From Sphingopyxis sp. (lineage in GTDB: Bacteria; Pseudomonadota; Alphaproteobacteria; Sphingomonadales; Sphingomonadaceae): 64,000 nt of DNA. The position numbers and the translations under genes are program-made. Numbering within the stretch: the first letter of the stretch is position 1; each line of letters starts with the position of its first letter. Where the stretch lies: positions 49,749 through 113,748 of the forward strand of contig JAIXHQ010000008.1 of NCBI GenBank assembly GCA_030145715.1. Reading direction: 5' to 3'. This document shows positions 8,676 to 17,791 of the stretch, piece after piece. The notes under the pieces were generated by a model. That model was not told the origin of the DNA and searched no databases. It saw only the letters and a list, made by a program, of their open reading frames with translations.

Positions 8676-8984
8676 ATGGCCAAGCGCAGCCTTTATCAAC
8701 GGATGCGGACGAATGCGCACATGCGCAGCGCGCTGTTCGCGCTGGGCATTCTGTTGATGATAACCGGCATCGCGATCGGGCCGCTGCCCGGCCCCGGTTT
8801 CCTGATCGTCTTTCCGATCGGCCTGATGCTCTGTTTGCAGAACAGCGCCTGGGCCAAGCGCGTCTATGTTCGTTTCAAGCGGCGGCACCCCCGATATGGC
8901 GACCGCGCCGACCGGATCATGCGCCGCGTCAGCGCCGCGCGCCGCCGCGCCCGCGCCGCGCTGGAAAAGCCAGATGGCGATTGA
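8676..8984 (+). CDS. Small PGPGW-type membrane protein
   Basis: A 102-residue protein with one continuous hydrophobic region, roughly residues 17-55, split by the motif GPLPGPGFLIV. This Pro-Gly turn between two membrane segments is the mark of the PGPGW transmembrane family, whose function is unknown. The C-terminus is strongly basic (RVSAARRRARAALEK) and probably cytoplasmic. ATG 8676 is preferred; an in-frame ATG at 8634 would add an unlikely Pro-rich leader. It lies between ahcY and the rpmH cluster and could be its own unit. Confidence 0.7.
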   Translation: MAKRSLYQRMRTNAHMRSALFALGILLMITGIAIGPLPGPGFLIVFPIGLMLCLQNSAWAKRVYVRFKRRHPRYGDRADRIMRRVSAARRRARAALEKPDGD

Positions 8985-9008
8985 CTTTGGGCCGACTCTT
9001 GCTTATCC
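8981..9008 (+). promoter_or_regulatory. Candidate sigma-70 promoter for the rpmH cluster
   Basis: TTGACT at 8981-8986 and TTATCC at 9003-9008, 16 bases apart, in the 100-base gap before rpmH. The -35 box is good and the -10 box weak. It overlaps the stop codon of the preceding gene. Prediction by eye only. Confidence 0.35.
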
Positions 9009-9085
9009 GCGCCCCCATGAGTGGCCGCCCACGTTTGGCGGCCCTTTTCTGTTAGAGCCATTAAAGAGAATTTGGGGATTTCGCG

Positions 9086-9220
9086 ATGAAGCGTACCTAT
9101 CAACCGAGCCGCCTCGTTCGCAAGCGTCGCCATGGTTTTCGCGCCCGCAAGGCGACTGTCGGTGGCCGCAAGGTTCTGGCCAACCGCCGCGCGCAGGGCC
9201 GCAAGAAGCTGTCGGCCTGA
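9086..9220 (+). CDS. rpmH: 50S ribosomal protein L34
   Basis: A 44-residue, highly basic protein starting [20 protein letters not shown] and ending [18 protein letters not shown], which is the canonical L34 sequence at the canonical length. It is part of the large ribosomal subunit. A GGGG-rich site lies 8-11 bases before the ATG. It opens the conserved bacterial order rpmH-rnpA-yidD-yidC, with rnpA starting 23 bases after its stop. Confidence 0.97.
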   Translation: MKRTYQPSRLVRKRRHGFRARKATVGGRKVLANRRAQGRKKLSA

Positions 9221-9243
9221 TCGCTGACGCTTCTGCACCGGTC

Positions 9244-9597
9244 ATGCTGGTGCGAACGCTTTCAAAACGCAGCGAGTTTCTGGCCGCCAACCGCGGCCTT
9301 CGCTTTCCCATGCCCGGTTTCGTCCTGCTCGTCCGCCATCGCGGCGACGGCGAGGATGTGCTGGGCATCGGCTATACCGTCAGCAAGAAGGTCGGCAACG
9401 CCGTCACCCGCAACCGGATGAAGCGGCGTTTTCGCGAACTGGCGCGCGCCGCACTGCCCGAATCGGGCGTATCGGGCGCCGACCATGTGCTGATCGGCCG
9501 CCCTGGCGCCAACGACATGCCCTTTGCCGAACTGGGCGAGCATCTCGATTCGGCGCTGAAGCGCGCGGCGAAAAAGCTGGCGACCAAGGCGCCATGA
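9244..9597 (+). CDS. rnpA: Ribonuclease P protein component
   Basis: A 117-residue basic protein that binds the RNase P RNA and helps it mature the 5' ends of tRNAs. The signature is the RNR motif within [14 protein letters not shown] (RNR at residues 56-58), preceded by [11 protein letters not shown]. Length and position directly after rpmH are standard for the family. It overlaps yidD by four bases (ATGA), implying translational coupling. Confidence 0.96.
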   Translation: MLVRTLSKRSEFLAANRGLRFPMPGFVLLVRHRGDGEDVLGIGYTVSKKVGNAVTRNRMKRRFRELARAALPESGVSGADHVLIGRPGANDMPFAELGEHLDSALKRAAKKLATKAP

Positions 9598-9806
9598 TCG
9601 CCCGCCTGTTGATCCTGATCGCGCGCGGGTGGCAAATCGGCCCATCGCGCATCCTGCCACCGACATGCCGCTATGCGCCGTCGTGCAGCGCCTATGCGAT
9701 CACCGCGCTGCAACGCCATGGTGCGATCAAGGGTGGCTGGCTGGCGACAAAGCGGCTATTGCGCTGCCATCCTTGGGGGGGGCACGGGTACGACCCGGTC
9801 CCATAA
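9594..9806 (+). CDS. yidD: Membrane protein insertion efficiency factor YidD
   Basis: A 70-residue protein with an N-terminal amphipathic or membrane-associated helix followed by the conserved Cys-rich core [19 protein letters not shown] and [15 protein letters not shown]. YidD assists YidC in inserting inner-membrane proteins. The ATG overlaps the rnpA stop and the stop lies 41 bases before yidC, the usual arrangement. Confidence 0.95.
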   Translation: MIARLLILIARGWQIGPSRILPPTCRYAPSCSAYAITALQRHGAIKGGWLATKRLLRCHPWGGHGYDPVP

Positions 9807-9847
9807 TCATTCCCGCACCCGTTTTTAGACGAAGAAAGATCGAACGC

Positions 9848-11581
9848 GTGGACGACAAGCGTAACATGATAACGGCCATCCTGCTGTCGGCGGCGATCCT
9901 GATCGGCTGGAACTTCGTGTCTGAAAAATTCTTTCCCACGCCCGACAAGCCCGATGTGACGCGGACGGTCGCGGCCCAAGGTGGCGCGGCCCTGCCCGGC
10001 CAGCCGGCGGCGCTGCCCGCGCCCGGCGGCACGACGCCCGCCGCGCAGATCATCCGCCCGATCGAGGCGGTGCTGGCCGACGGCAATCGCATTCCCATCG
10101 AAACCCCGGCGATCAACGGGTCGATCAACCTGGTCGGCGCGCGCATCGACGACATCACGCTCAGCAAATATCGCCAGACGATCCAGAAGGATTCGCCGCC
10201 GGTGCGGCTGTTCGCGCCGGGCGGCACCAAGGCCGCCTATTTCGCCAGCATCGGCTGGTCGGCGCAGGGCATCGTCGTGCCGGGTCCGACCACGGTCTGG
10301 ACCGCGACGGGCACCAAGCTGACCCCGACGACGCCGGTGACGCTGAACTGGACCAATGGCGCGGGCCAGGATTTCCGCATCGAATACAGCATCGACGCCA
10401 ATTATCTGATTACCGCGAAACAGACGATCGCCAACATGGGCAGCGCGCCGGTCGCGGTGCGCAGCGGCACCTATATCGACCGCACCGGCAAGCCGACCGA
10501 CCCGCACGAACAGGATAGCTGGACGATCCATATCGGCCCCACCGGCTATCTGGACGGCAAATCCAATTTCACCAATTATGGCGAGCTGGACGATGCGGCG
10601 AACAAGACGGTCGCCTATACCGCCGCCGGATGGTTGGGTTTCACCGACAAATATTGGCTGGCGGCGGTCGTTCCCGCCAAGGGCGAAAAAGTGTCGGCGG
10701 CGTTCAACGCGCTGCCCGGCGGCGCCTATCGCGCCGCATTCGCCCGCGACCTTGTCGAAGTCGCGCCGGGCAAGCAGATCACGACCACCAGCCGCGTCTT
10801 TGCCGGGGCCAAGGAAGTCAGCACGCTGTCCGCCTATCAGGACGATCAGGGCATCACCCGCCTGTCGAACGCCATTGATTGGGGCTGGTTCGAATTTTTC
10901 GAGGTGCCGATTTTCAAGCTGCTCGACTGGCTGTTCAAGCAGGTCGGCAATTTCGGCGTCGCGATCATGGTGCTGACGCTGATTATCCGCCTGTTGATGT
11001 TCCCGATCGCAAACCGCCAGTTCGGATCGATGGCGCAGATGCGCCTGGTCCAGCCAAAGATGAAGGCGTTGCAGGAGCGGTACAAGGACGACAAGCCCAA
11101 GATGCAGCAGGAGCTGATGAAGCTCTATAAGGATGAAAAGATCAATCCGCTGGCCGGCTGTCTGCCGATCGTGATCCAGATCCCGATCTTTTATGCCCTG
11201 TACAAGGTGCTGATGCTGACGATCGAAATGCGGCACCAGCCGTTCATCCTGTGGATCAAGGATCTGTCGGCGCAGGATCCGCTGCACATCCTGAACCTGT
11301 TCGGCCTGTTGCCCTTTACCCCGCCGTCGATCCTGTCGATCGGCATCCTGGCGGTGATCCTGGGCATCACCATGTGGTTGCAGTTCCGCCTGAACCCGCA
11401 GGCGACCGACCCGGTGCAGCAACAGGTGTTCAAGATCATGCCGTGGCTGTTCATGTTCATCATGGCGCCGTTCGCCGCGGGCCTGCTGCTATACTGGATC
11501 ACCAACAATATCCTGTCGATCGCGCAGCAACAGTGGATGTACCGCAAGTTTCCGGCGCTGAAGGCGGCACCGACGACGTGA
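9848..11581 (+). CDS. yidC: Membrane protein insertase YidC
   Basis: A 577-residue inner-membrane insertase. The N-terminal membrane anchor ([20 protein letters not shown]) is followed by a large periplasmic domain, about residues 40-340. The YidC/Oxa1 core comes next, with several membrane segments including [40 protein letters not shown] and the final [18 protein letters not shown]. The cytoplasmic hairpin [18 protein letters not shown] is typical. The start is GTG at 9848, giving the homologue-like MDDKRNM; no ATG fits. The stop overlaps the GTG of the next gene by four bases. Confidence 0.96.
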   Translation: MDDKRNMITAILLSAAILIGWNFVSEKFFPTPDKPDVTRTVAAQGGAALPGQPAALPAPGGTTPAAQIIRPIEAVLADGNRIPIETPAINGSINLVGARIDDITLSKYRQTIQKDSPPVRLFAPGGTKAAYFASIGWSAQGIVVPGPTTVWTATGTKLTPTTPVTLNWTNGAGQDFRIEYSIDANYLITAKQTIANMGSAPVAVRSGTYIDRTGKPTDPHEQDSWTIHIGPTGYLDGKSNFTNYGELDDAANKTVAYTAAGWLGFTDKYWLAAVVPAKGEKVSAAFNALPGGAYRAAFARDLVEVAPGKQITTTSRVFAGAKEVSTLSAYQDDQGITRLSNAIDWGWFEFFEVPIFKLLDWLFKQVGNFGVAIMVLTLIIRLLMFPIANRQFGSMAQMRLVQPKMKALQERYKDDKPKMQQELMKLYKDEKINPLAGCLPIVIQIPIFYALYKVLMLTIEMRHQPFILWIKDLSAQDPLHILNLFGLLPFTPPSILSIGILAVILGITMWLQFRLNPQATDPVQQQVFKIMPWLFMFIMAPFAAGLLLYWITNNILSIAQQQWMYRKFPALKAAPTT

Positions 11582-12240
11582 GCGAAACCGAACTCGATCC
11601 GGGGGCCGACCCCGAACGGGCAGAGCGCGCGCGCAAGCTGTTTTCGGGACCGATAACGTTCCTGAAATCGGCGCCCGCGTTGCAGCATCTGCCGAACCCG
11701 AGCGCGCCGGAGATCGCGTTCGCGGGCCGATCGAACGTCGGCAAATCGTCGCTGCTCAACGCGCTGACCAACCGCAACGGCCTGGCGCGCACGTCGGTCA
11801 CGCCGGGGCGGACGCAGGAGCTTAATTATTTCGACGTCGGCGAAAATCCGCTGATCTTTCGCCTTGTCGACATGCCCGGCTATGGCTTTGCCAAGGCGCC
11901 CAAGGATGTCGTCAAGAAATGGCGTTTCCTGATCAACGATTATCTGCGCGGGCGGCAGGTGCTGAAACGCACCCTTGTGCTGATCGACAGCCGCCACGGG
12001 ATCAAGGACGTCGACCGCGACATATTGGAGATGCTGGACACGGCGGCGGTCAGTTATCGGCTGGTCCTGACCAAGGCCGACAAGATCAAGGCGACCGAAT
12101 TGGAAGCGGTGCAGGCCGCGACCGAGGCCGAGGCGCGCAAGCACCCCGCCGCCCACCCGGAGGTCATCGCGACGAGCAGCGAAAAGGGCATGGGGATCGC
12201 CGAATTGCGCACCGCGGTTCTGGAAGCGGTCGAAAGTTAA
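11578..12240 (+). CDS. engB: Ribosome biogenesis GTP-binding protein EngB/YsxC/YihA
   Basis: A 220-residue GTPase needed for assembly of the large ribosomal subunit. G motifs visible are G1 GRSNVGKSS (50-58), the switch I Thr in [10 protein letters not shown]3 DMPGYG (98-103) and G4 TKAD (165-168). The start is GTG at 11578, overlapping the yidC stop (GTGA). The acidic N-terminal extension of about 25 residues is common in alphaproteobacteria. It is followed by a hairpin before the glutathione transferase gene. Confidence 0.95.
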   Translation: MSETELDPGADPERAERARKLFSGPITFLKSAPALQHLPNPSAPEIAFAGRSNVGKSSLLNALTNRNGLARTSVTPGRTQELNYFDVGENPLIFRLVDMPGYGFAKAPKDVVKKWRFLINDYLRGRQVLKRTLVLIDSRHGIKDVDRDILEMLDTAAVSYRLVLTKADKIKATELEAVQAATEAEARKHPAAHPEVIATSSEKGMGIAELRTAVLEAVES

Positions 12241-12246
12241 TTTCTC

Positions 12247-12266
12247 CCCTCCCGCTTGCGGGAGGG
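12247..12266. repeat. Short hairpin repeat after engB
   Basis: CCCTCCCGC-TT-GCGGGAGGG, a perfect 9-bp inverted repeat in the 40-base gap between engB and the GST gene. There is no T tract. It belongs to the class of CCTCCC / GGGAGG intergenic palindromes seen elsewhere in the window. Confidence 0.5.
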
Positions 12267-12280
12267 AATCCGGAGATCTC

Positions 12281-12952
12281 ATGAAACTCTTCCTCGGGAA
12301 CAAAGCCTATTCCAGTTGGAGCCTGCGCGGCTGGCTGGCGGTCAAGCACAGCGGCCTGCCGTTCGAGGAAATCACCGTCCCCCTGTATGACGAGGAATGG
12401 AGTCAGCGGCGCGAGGGCGACGAGTTCGCGCCGTCGGGTGGCAAGGTGCCGATCCTGTGGGACGGCGACGACATCGTCGTGTGGGACAGCCTGGCGATCA
12501 TCGATTACCTCAACGAAAAAACCGGCGGGACCAAGGGCTTTTGGCCCGACGACATGCCCGCGCGCGCGATGGCGCGGTCGATGGCGGCGGAAATGCATTC
12601 GAGCTTTGCGGCGCTGCGCCGCAACCACAGCATGAATATTCGCCGCATCTTTCCGCCCGCCGACCTGCTCCCCGAAGTGCAGGCCGACATCATCCGCGTC
12701 TTTCAGATCTGGGCCGAGGCGCGGGCGCGGTTCGGCGGCGCGGGCGACTATCTGTTCGGCGACTGGTCCGCCGCCGACATCATGTTCGCGCCGGTCGTGA
12801 CGCGCCTGATCACCTATTCGGTCCCGCTGCCGCGCTTTGCCGCCGCTTATGCACAGGCGGTCATCAGCCACCCCCATATGCAGGAATGGATCGGCGGCGC
12901 CCAGGCCGAGGACTGGATCATCGAGAAATTCGAAGGCCCGGTCGAGGCATAG
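12281..12952 (+). CDS. Glutathione S-transferase family protein
   Basis: A 223-residue cytoplasmic protein with the thioredoxin-like N-terminal GST domain: MKLFLGNKAYSSWSLRGWLA, with a Ser-rich active-site loop, then GKVPILWDGDDIVVWDSLAI with the cis-Pro and the glutathione-contacting Asp-Ser pair. An all-helical C-terminal domain follows from about residue 95. It resembles uncharacterised bacterial GSTs; the electrophilic substrate is unknown. GGAG lies six bases before the ATG. It may be read through from engB. Confidence 0.88.
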   Translation: MKLFLGNKAYSSWSLRGWLAVKHSGLPFEEITVPLYDEEWSQRREGDEFAPSGGKVPILWDGDDIVVWDSLAIIDYLNEKTGGTKGFWPDDMPARAMARSMAAEMHSSFAALRRNHSMNIRRIFPPADLLPEVQADIIRVFQIWAEARARFGGAGDYLFGDWSAADIMFAPVVTRLITYSVPLPRFAAAYAQAVISHPHMQEWIGGAQAEDWIIEKFEGPVEA

Positions 12953-13132
12953 CGTCCCGGCGGATGGCGCGATAAAGCGGGGGCAGGCGGACCGAAAATC
13001 GCGGCCCACGCGGTCATCGGACGATGCGGTGCGCCGATCCGCGCTGACATGCGATTGAAACATGACTCCATCGCCTTTAGGGCTGGCGACCATGTACGCG
13101 GAACAGCCGGATATGCGGAACGACAGGACGGG

Positions 13133-15496
13133 ATGAGCGGATCGCTTTCCCCGACGATGCTGTTCGCGCTGGGCCTGTTCGCGGCGCTGTGGCTGCTTGC
13201 CGGACTGTGGGCGGTCGGGCGCGGGATCGCGATGCAGCGCCGGTCGGCCTTTGTCGCGGGACAGGCCGAACGGCTGGCCAGCCTGGTCGAGGCGTCGCCG
13301 CAACTGCCGGTCATCGTCCGCGCCGACTGGCGCGTCGAGGCCAGCGAGCGGCTGGGGCGCTGGCTGGGGCTGGACCGCGGGCCGCGGAATTTCGACGAGC
13401 TGCGCGGGATCGACAGCGGGCTGGACGCCGCCGGGCATGATGCGTTGCGACAGGCGATCCTGGGCGCGCAGCGCGCCGCCAAGCCCTTTGTCCTGAGCGT
13501 GCGGCCGCAGGGCAGCAGCCGCACCGTCGTCATTCATGGCGCGGCGGCGCCGCAGGCGGTCGGCGGACAGGGCAGCGTGCTGTTGTGGCTGAGCGACGCG
13601 ACCGACGGCCAGCTTGCGCTGGCGGAGGCGCGCGGCGAACGCGACGAGGCGATGGCGGCGTTCGAGGCGCTGTCGGGCCTGATCGAAGCCGCGCCCTTTC
13701 CGATGTGGTTCCGCGACACCGACCTGAACCTTGCGCTGATCAACGGCGCCTATGTCCGCGCGGTCGAGGCGCGGAACGCGGCGGCGGTGATCGATGGCGG
13801 GATCGAATTGTGCGAGACGGTGGCCGGGGTCAGCGCGGCCGAGGCCGCCGACGAGGCGCGCATCGCCGGGTCGGCGCAGGTCCGCACGATCCCGGTGACG
13901 ATCGAGGGCGAACGGCGGATCATGCGCGTCGTCGACGTGCCGCTGGCGCCCGAGGGCGGCCGGGTGATCGGCATCGCGGGCTATGCCATCGACATTCAGG
14001 AACTGGAAAGCGAGCGCGGGGCGCACCGCCGCTTTGTCGATACGCAGCGCGAACTGCTCGACCGTTTGTCGGCGGCGGTCGCGCAGTTCGGCCCCGACCA
14101 GGGGCTGAGTTTCGCCAATTTGCCGTTCCGGCGGCTGTTCGCGCTGGAATCCGACGATGTCGCCGAAGCCCTGCCGTTCGCGCGGCTGCTCGATGCCTGG
14201 CGCGAGGCGGGGCGCACCCCCGAAGTGCGCAACTATCCCGAATGGCGCAAGGCGCATGTCGACTGGTTCGCGCAGGCGGGGGCGAGCGAGGAGGACTGGT
14301 TGCTGCGCGATGGGACGCATCTGCACGTCGTCGCCCAGCCGACCCCCGACGGCGGCCTGTTGCTGATCGCCGAGGACAAGACCGAACAGGTGCAACTGGC
14401 CGGGGCGCGCGACACGTTGCTGCGCGTCCGCACCGCGACCTTCGACAATCTGTTCGAGGCGATCGCGGTTTTTGCCCCCGACGGGCGGCTGCATTTGTGG
14501 AACCAGCGTTTCCGCCGCCTGTGGGGCATCGACGAGGGGACGCTGGCGGCGCATCCGCGTGTCGATGCGCTGATGGGCGGGCTGGCCGACCGGCTGGCGA
14601 AACCGAACCAGATCAGCATCGTGCAGGAAGTGATCCGCGCCGCGACGCTGGAGCGCCAGCAACGCGCGGGTGAAATCCGCTTTGCCGACGGGCGCCATTT
14701 CGATTTTTCGTCGATCCCGCTGCCCGACGGCAACGCGCTGCTTATCATGCTCGACGTCACCGCGAACCGAAAGATGGAAGGCGCGCTGCGCGAACGCAAC
14801 GAGGCGCTGGAGGCGGCGGACAAGGTCAAGACGGCGTTCCTGTCGCGCATGAGTTATGAACTGCGTACGCCGCTGACGTCGATCGGCGGGTTCGGCGAGA
14901 TGTTGCAGGCGGGCTATGCCGGAAAGCTGGCCGACCAGCAGCGCGCCTATATCGACGCGATCATGGATTCGGTGGCGGTGCTGGGCCGTCAGATCGACAA
15001 TGTGCTGGACCTGGCGCAGGGCGAGGCGGGCACGCTGGTCGTCGAGCGCGCGCCGGTCGACGTCCGCGTGCTGCTGGACGAGGCGCTGGCCGAGGCGCGG
15101 ATATTGGCAGAGGCGGAAAAGGTCGAACTGGTCGGCAACCTGTCGGCGCACCTGGGCTTTGTCGATGGCGACGCGCCGCGGCTGGCGCGGCTGGTCGCCG
15201 GTCTGCTCGACAATGCGGTGCGCTATACCGCCCCGGCGCGACGGTCGGGCGGGCGCGTGCTGCTTCATGCCGAAGGCGACGCGCGCGGCATCGACATCAT
15301 CGTGTCGGACAATGGTCCCGGTATGCCCGAAACCGTGGTCGCCGTGACCAAGGGGCAACAGGCGGGGACATCGTCGGGCGGCATCGGGCTGGCGCTGGCA
15401 CGGCAACTGGTCGCCGCGCACGGCGGGACGATGGACGTGGTGAGCGAAGCGGGACAGGGAACGCTGGTGCGGATCAGCCTGCCGCGCGGCGCATGA
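13133..15496 (+). CDS. divL: DivL-type PAS-domain pseudo-histidine kinase (tyrosine at the phosphoacceptor site)
   Basis: A 787-residue protein with an N-terminal membrane segment (about residues 8-28), a long PAS-containing middle (two or more PAS-like units around residues 180-550), a dimerisation domain and a C-terminal HATPase. The dimerisation box reads FLSRMSYELRTPLTS, so Tyr575 stands where histidine kinases have the phosphorylated His. In Caulobacter, DivL has the same substitution and controls CckA and hence CtrA. ATP-binding motifs remain (DNAVRYT at 693-699, DNGPGMP at 726-732, GGIGLALARQLV). The ATG at 13133 follows AGGACGGG. It overlaps tsaE by four bases, a linkage seen in other alphaproteobacteria. 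Identification is strong from the Tyr box plus the neighbour. Confidence 0.9.
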   Translation: MSGSLSPTMLFALGLFAALWLLAGLWAVGRGIAMQRRSAFVAGQAERLASLVEASPQLPVIVRADWRVEASERLGRWLGLDRGPRNFDELRGIDSGLDAAGHDALRQAILGAQRAAKPFVLSVRPQGSSRTVVIHGAAAPQAVGGQGSVLLWLSDATDGQLALAEARGERDEAMAAFEALSGLIEAAPFPMWFRDTDLNLALINGAYVRAVEARNAAAVIDGGIELCETVAGVSAAEAADEARIAGSAQVRTIPVTIEGERRIMRVVDVPLAPEGGRVIGIAGYAIDIQELESERGAHRRFVDTQRELLDRLSAAVAQFGPDQGLSFANLPFRRLFALESDDVAEALPFARLLDAWREAGRTPEVRNYPEWRKAHVDWFAQAGASEEDWLLRDGTHLHVVAQPTPDGGLLLIAEDKTEQVQLAGARDTLLRVRTATFDNLFEAIAVFAPDGRLHLWNQRFRRLWGIDEGTLAAHPRVDALMGGLADRLAKPNQISIVQEVIRAATLERQQRAGEIRFADGRHFDFSSIPLPDGNALLIMLDVTANRKMEGALRERNEALEAADKVKTAFLSRMSYELRTPLTSIGGFGEMLQAGYAGKLADQQRAYIDAIMDSVAVLGRQIDNVLDLAQGEAGTLVVERAPVDVRVLLDEALAEARILAEAEKVELVGNLSAHLGFVDGDAPRLARLVAGLLDNAVRYTAPARRSGGRVLLHAEGDARGIDIIVSDNGPGMPETVVAVTKGQQAGTSSGGIGLALARQLVAAHGGTMDVVSEAGQGTLVRISLPRGA

Positions 15497-15969
15497 CCGT
15501 CTTTACCTGCCCCTATGACCTGGCCGAGGCGGACCGGATCGGCGCCGCGATCGGCGCGGCGCTGGTCGCGGGCGACGTCGTGCTGCTCGCCGGCGATCTG
15601 GGCGCGGGCAAGACGACGCTGGCGCGCGCGATGCTGAAGGCGCGGGGGCTGGCGGGCGAGGCACCCAGCCCGACCTTTGCGATCGTCCAGCCCTATGCGC
15701 CGCCCGAGGTCGATTTGCCGATCGCGCATGTCGACCTGTACCGGATCGAGGATGCCGACGAACTGATCGAACTGGGGCTGGACGATTATCTGTATGACGG
15801 CGCGCTGGTGATTGAATGGCCCGAACGGCTGGGCGCGCTGGTGTCGCCCGGCGCGTCGACGGGGGCGTGGGCAGCGGCGCTGTCGATCGGGATTTCGGGC
15901 AGCGGCGACGCGCGCGTCTTGACAGCCGCGGTGCCGACGGCTTGGGAAGCGCGATGGCCGTTCCGATGA
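15493..15969 (+). CDS. tsaE: tRNA threonylcarbamoyladenosine biosynthesis ATPase TsaE
   Basis: A 158-residue P-loop ATPase, partner of TsaB and TsaD in making t6A37 on ANN-decoding tRNAs. It has Walker A GDLGAGKTTLAR, the SPTF switch motif, HVDLYR and IEWPERLG, in the family order. Length is normal. It overlaps the stop of divL and the start of the kinase gene by four bases each, so these genes are surely co-transcribed. Confidence 0.95.
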   Translation: MTVFTCPYDLAEADRIGAAIGAALVAGDVVLLAGDLGAGKTTLARAMLKARGLAGEAPSPTFAIVQPYAPPEVDLPIAHVDLYRIEDADELIELGLDDYLYDGALVIEWPERLGALVSPGASTGAWAAALSIGISGSGDARVLTAAVPTAWEARWPFR

Positions 15970-16937
15970 TCCCGCCGCCCCATGCGCCCGCCTTTCTGGC
16001 CGCGCACGGCTGGGCCGACGCGCAGATATTGCCGCTGGCGGGCGATGCGTCGTTCCGCCGTTATTTCCGCGTCGTCGATGGTGATCGGCGCGCGGTGCTG
16101 ATGGATGCGCCGCCCCCGCACGAAGACCCGCGCCCGTTCATCGCGGTCGCCGAATATCTGGGCGGCGAGGGGCTGAACGCGCCGACGATCATTGCGCGCG
16201 ACCTGGACCGGGGGCTGTTGCTGATCGAGGATTTCGGCGATGTGCGCCTGCGCGAAACGGTCGATGGGGCGCTGCATGACGAAATGGCCCATTATGCCGG
16301 TGTGACCGACCTGTTGGTCCATCTGCACGCGCGGCCGCCGATGGCCGGATTGCCGGTCCACGGGATCGACCAGTGGCTGGATGAGGTCATGCTGTTCACC
16401 GACTGGTATTGCCCGGCGCTGGACATCGCGGTGGACCGCGACGGGTTTCGCGATGCGTGGGACCGGGTGCTGCGCCCCGTCGAGGATGACGGCCGGGCGC
16501 GGGTGACGGTGCTGCGCGATTTTCATGCCGAAAATATCATGCTGGTCGCGGGCAAGGCGGGGGTCGCGCATTACGGCCTGCTGGATTTTCAGGACGCGCG
16601 CATCGGCCACCCCGCCTATGACCTGGCGTCGGTGCTGGAAGACGCGCGGCGCGACGTCAGCCCGGCGGTCGAGGCGGCGATGCTGGCGCGGTATCAGGCA
16701 GCGACGGGGCAGGATGTGACCGACGCCTATTGGGCGCTGGCGGCGCAGCGCAACACCCGCATCCTGGGTGTTTTCGTGCGATTGTGGAAACGCGACGACA
16801 AGCCCCATTACCGGAGTTTCCAACCGCGCATGTGGGGGCTGTTGGAACGCGACCTGGCGCATCCGGCGCTTGTCCCCGTTCGGCAATGGTTTGACGCCAA
16901 TATCCCCGATTCGAAACGGGCGGAGGCTTGGACGTGA
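15966..16937 (+). CDS. amgK: N-acetylmuramate/N-acetylglucosamine kinase AmgK (phosphotransferase fold)
   Basis: A 323-residue APH-fold kinase with the catalytic loop VLRDFHAENIML and the metal-binding LLDFQDARIGHPAYDL. In the recycling route known from Pseudomonas and Caulobacter, AmgK phosphorylates MurNAc at C1 and MurU converts the product to UDP-MurNAc, by-passing MurA and lowering fosfomycin sensitivity. The adjoining murU supports this role over an antibiotic kinase. The start chosen is the ATG at 15966, which overlaps the tsaE stop (ATGA); an in-frame ATG at 15954 is possible. It overlaps murU by four bases. Confidence 0.88.
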   Translation: MIPPPHAPAFLAAHGWADAQILPLAGDASFRRYFRVVDGDRRAVLMDAPPPHEDPRPFIAVAEYLGGEGLNAPTIIARDLDRGLLLIEDFGDVRLRETVDGALHDEMAHYAGVTDLLVHLHARPPMAGLPVHGIDQWLDEVMLFTDWYCPALDIAVDRDGFRDAWDRVLRPVEDDGRARVTVLRDFHAENIMLVAGKAGVAHYGLLDFQDARIGHPAYDLASVLEDARRDVSPAVEAAMLARYQAATGQDVTDAYWALAAQRNTRILGVFVRLWKRDDKPHYRSFQPRMWGLLERDLAHPALVPVRQWFDANIPDSKRAEAWT

Positions 16938-17653
16938 CGGCAAAGATTGAAAGCGCGATGGTGATGGCGGCGGGGATGGGCAAGCGGATGCGCCCGCTGA
17001 CCGCGACGCGGCCCAAGCCGTTGGTGCGCGTCGCGGGCAAGGCGCTGATCGACCACAGCCTCGACCGCATCGAAGCGGCGGGCGTCGAGCATGTCGTCGT
17101 CAACGTCCATTATCTGGCCGACGCGCTGGAAGCGCATCTGTCGGCGCAGAAACGCGGTTTCAGCATCGCCATTTCGGACGAACGCGACCAGTTGCTGGAA
17201 ACCGGCGGCGGGATGGTCAAGGCGTTGCCACTGTTGAAAGGCGACCCAATCCTGATCGTCAACAGCGACAATATCTGGACCGACGGGCCGCAGGACAGCA
17301 TCCGTCACCTGGCGCGCCATTGGGACGGCGATCGGATGGACGGGCTGTTGCTGGTCATCCGGCAGGCGAGCGCGGCGGGGCATGGCGGACGCGGCGATTT
17401 TCACATGGACGGCGACGGCAAGCTGACGCGGCGCAAACAGGGCCGGATCGCGCCCTTCGTCTATACCGGCATCCAGTTGATTTCGCCGCGCCTGCTCAAC
17501 GACCCGCCCGAGGGGCCGTTTTCGACCGGCATCCTGTGGGACCGGGCGATCGCGGCGGGGCGGCTATATGGCCTGTCGCACATGGGCCAATGGTTCGACG
17601 TCGGCAGCCCGGCGAGCATCGCGCCGACCGAAGCGGCGCTGAACGAGGTTTGA
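16934..17653 (+). CDS. murU: N-acetylmuramate-1-phosphate uridylyltransferase MurU
   Basis: A 239-residue sugar nucleotidyltransferase with the signature MVMAAGMGKRMRPLTATRPK (residues 10-29) binding UTP, LETGGGMVKALP and the metal-binding NSDNIW. Paired with amgK, it should form UDP-MurNAc from MurNAc-1-phosphate. The alternative, a mannose-1-phosphate guanylyltransferase, is less likely given its small size and partner. GTG at 16934 is chosen: GGAGG lies seven bases upstream and the codon overlaps the amgK stop. A TTG six bases earlier is too close to that site. Confidence 0.9.
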   Translation: MTAKIESAMVMAAGMGKRMRPLTATRPKPLVRVAGKALIDHSLDRIEAAGVEHVVVNVHYLADALEAHLSAQKRGFSIAISDERDQLLETGGGMVKALPLLKGDPILIVNSDNIWTDGPQDSIRHLARHWDGDRMDGLLLVIRQASAAGHGGRGDFHMDGDGKLTRRKQGRIAPFVYTGIQLISPRLLNDPPEGPFSTGILWDRAIAAGRLYGLSHMGQWFDVGSPASIAPTEAALNEV

Positions 17654-17720
17654 CACGGCGCGTCATCGGGCTTGCCGCGAAGCGGTGACGGTGGGTGTCC
17701 GGCGCGGCGTAATGGCCCCA

Positions 17721-17747
17721 CCTCCCCACGGATTTTCCGCAGGGAGG
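17721..17747. repeat. Interspersed hairpin repeat, copy 1
   Basis: CCTCCCCACGG, then a 5-base loop, then CCGCAGGGAGG, between murU and addB. The same two 11-base arms occur unchanged at 26621-26647 with a different loop. The stem has two mismatches in its middle. It could act as a terminator or mRNA stabiliser. Confidence 0.6.
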
Positions 17748-17791
17748 ATCGGCTTGCACAATGGCGCCGCACTCTGGATAGAGGAGGCCGG

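Noticed and set aside
12164..15421. A 1085-codon open frame on the minus strand opposite engB, the GST gene and divL
   Set aside because: It runs antisense to well-identified genes, is rich in Arg/Gln/His low-complexity runs with no domain, and is the usual by-product of extreme third-position GC bias.
15966..16937. Aminoglycoside phosphotransferase or homoserine kinase reading of the amgK gene
   Set aside because: The fold is shared, but direct overlap with murU and the divL-tsaE context point to cell-wall sugar recycling.
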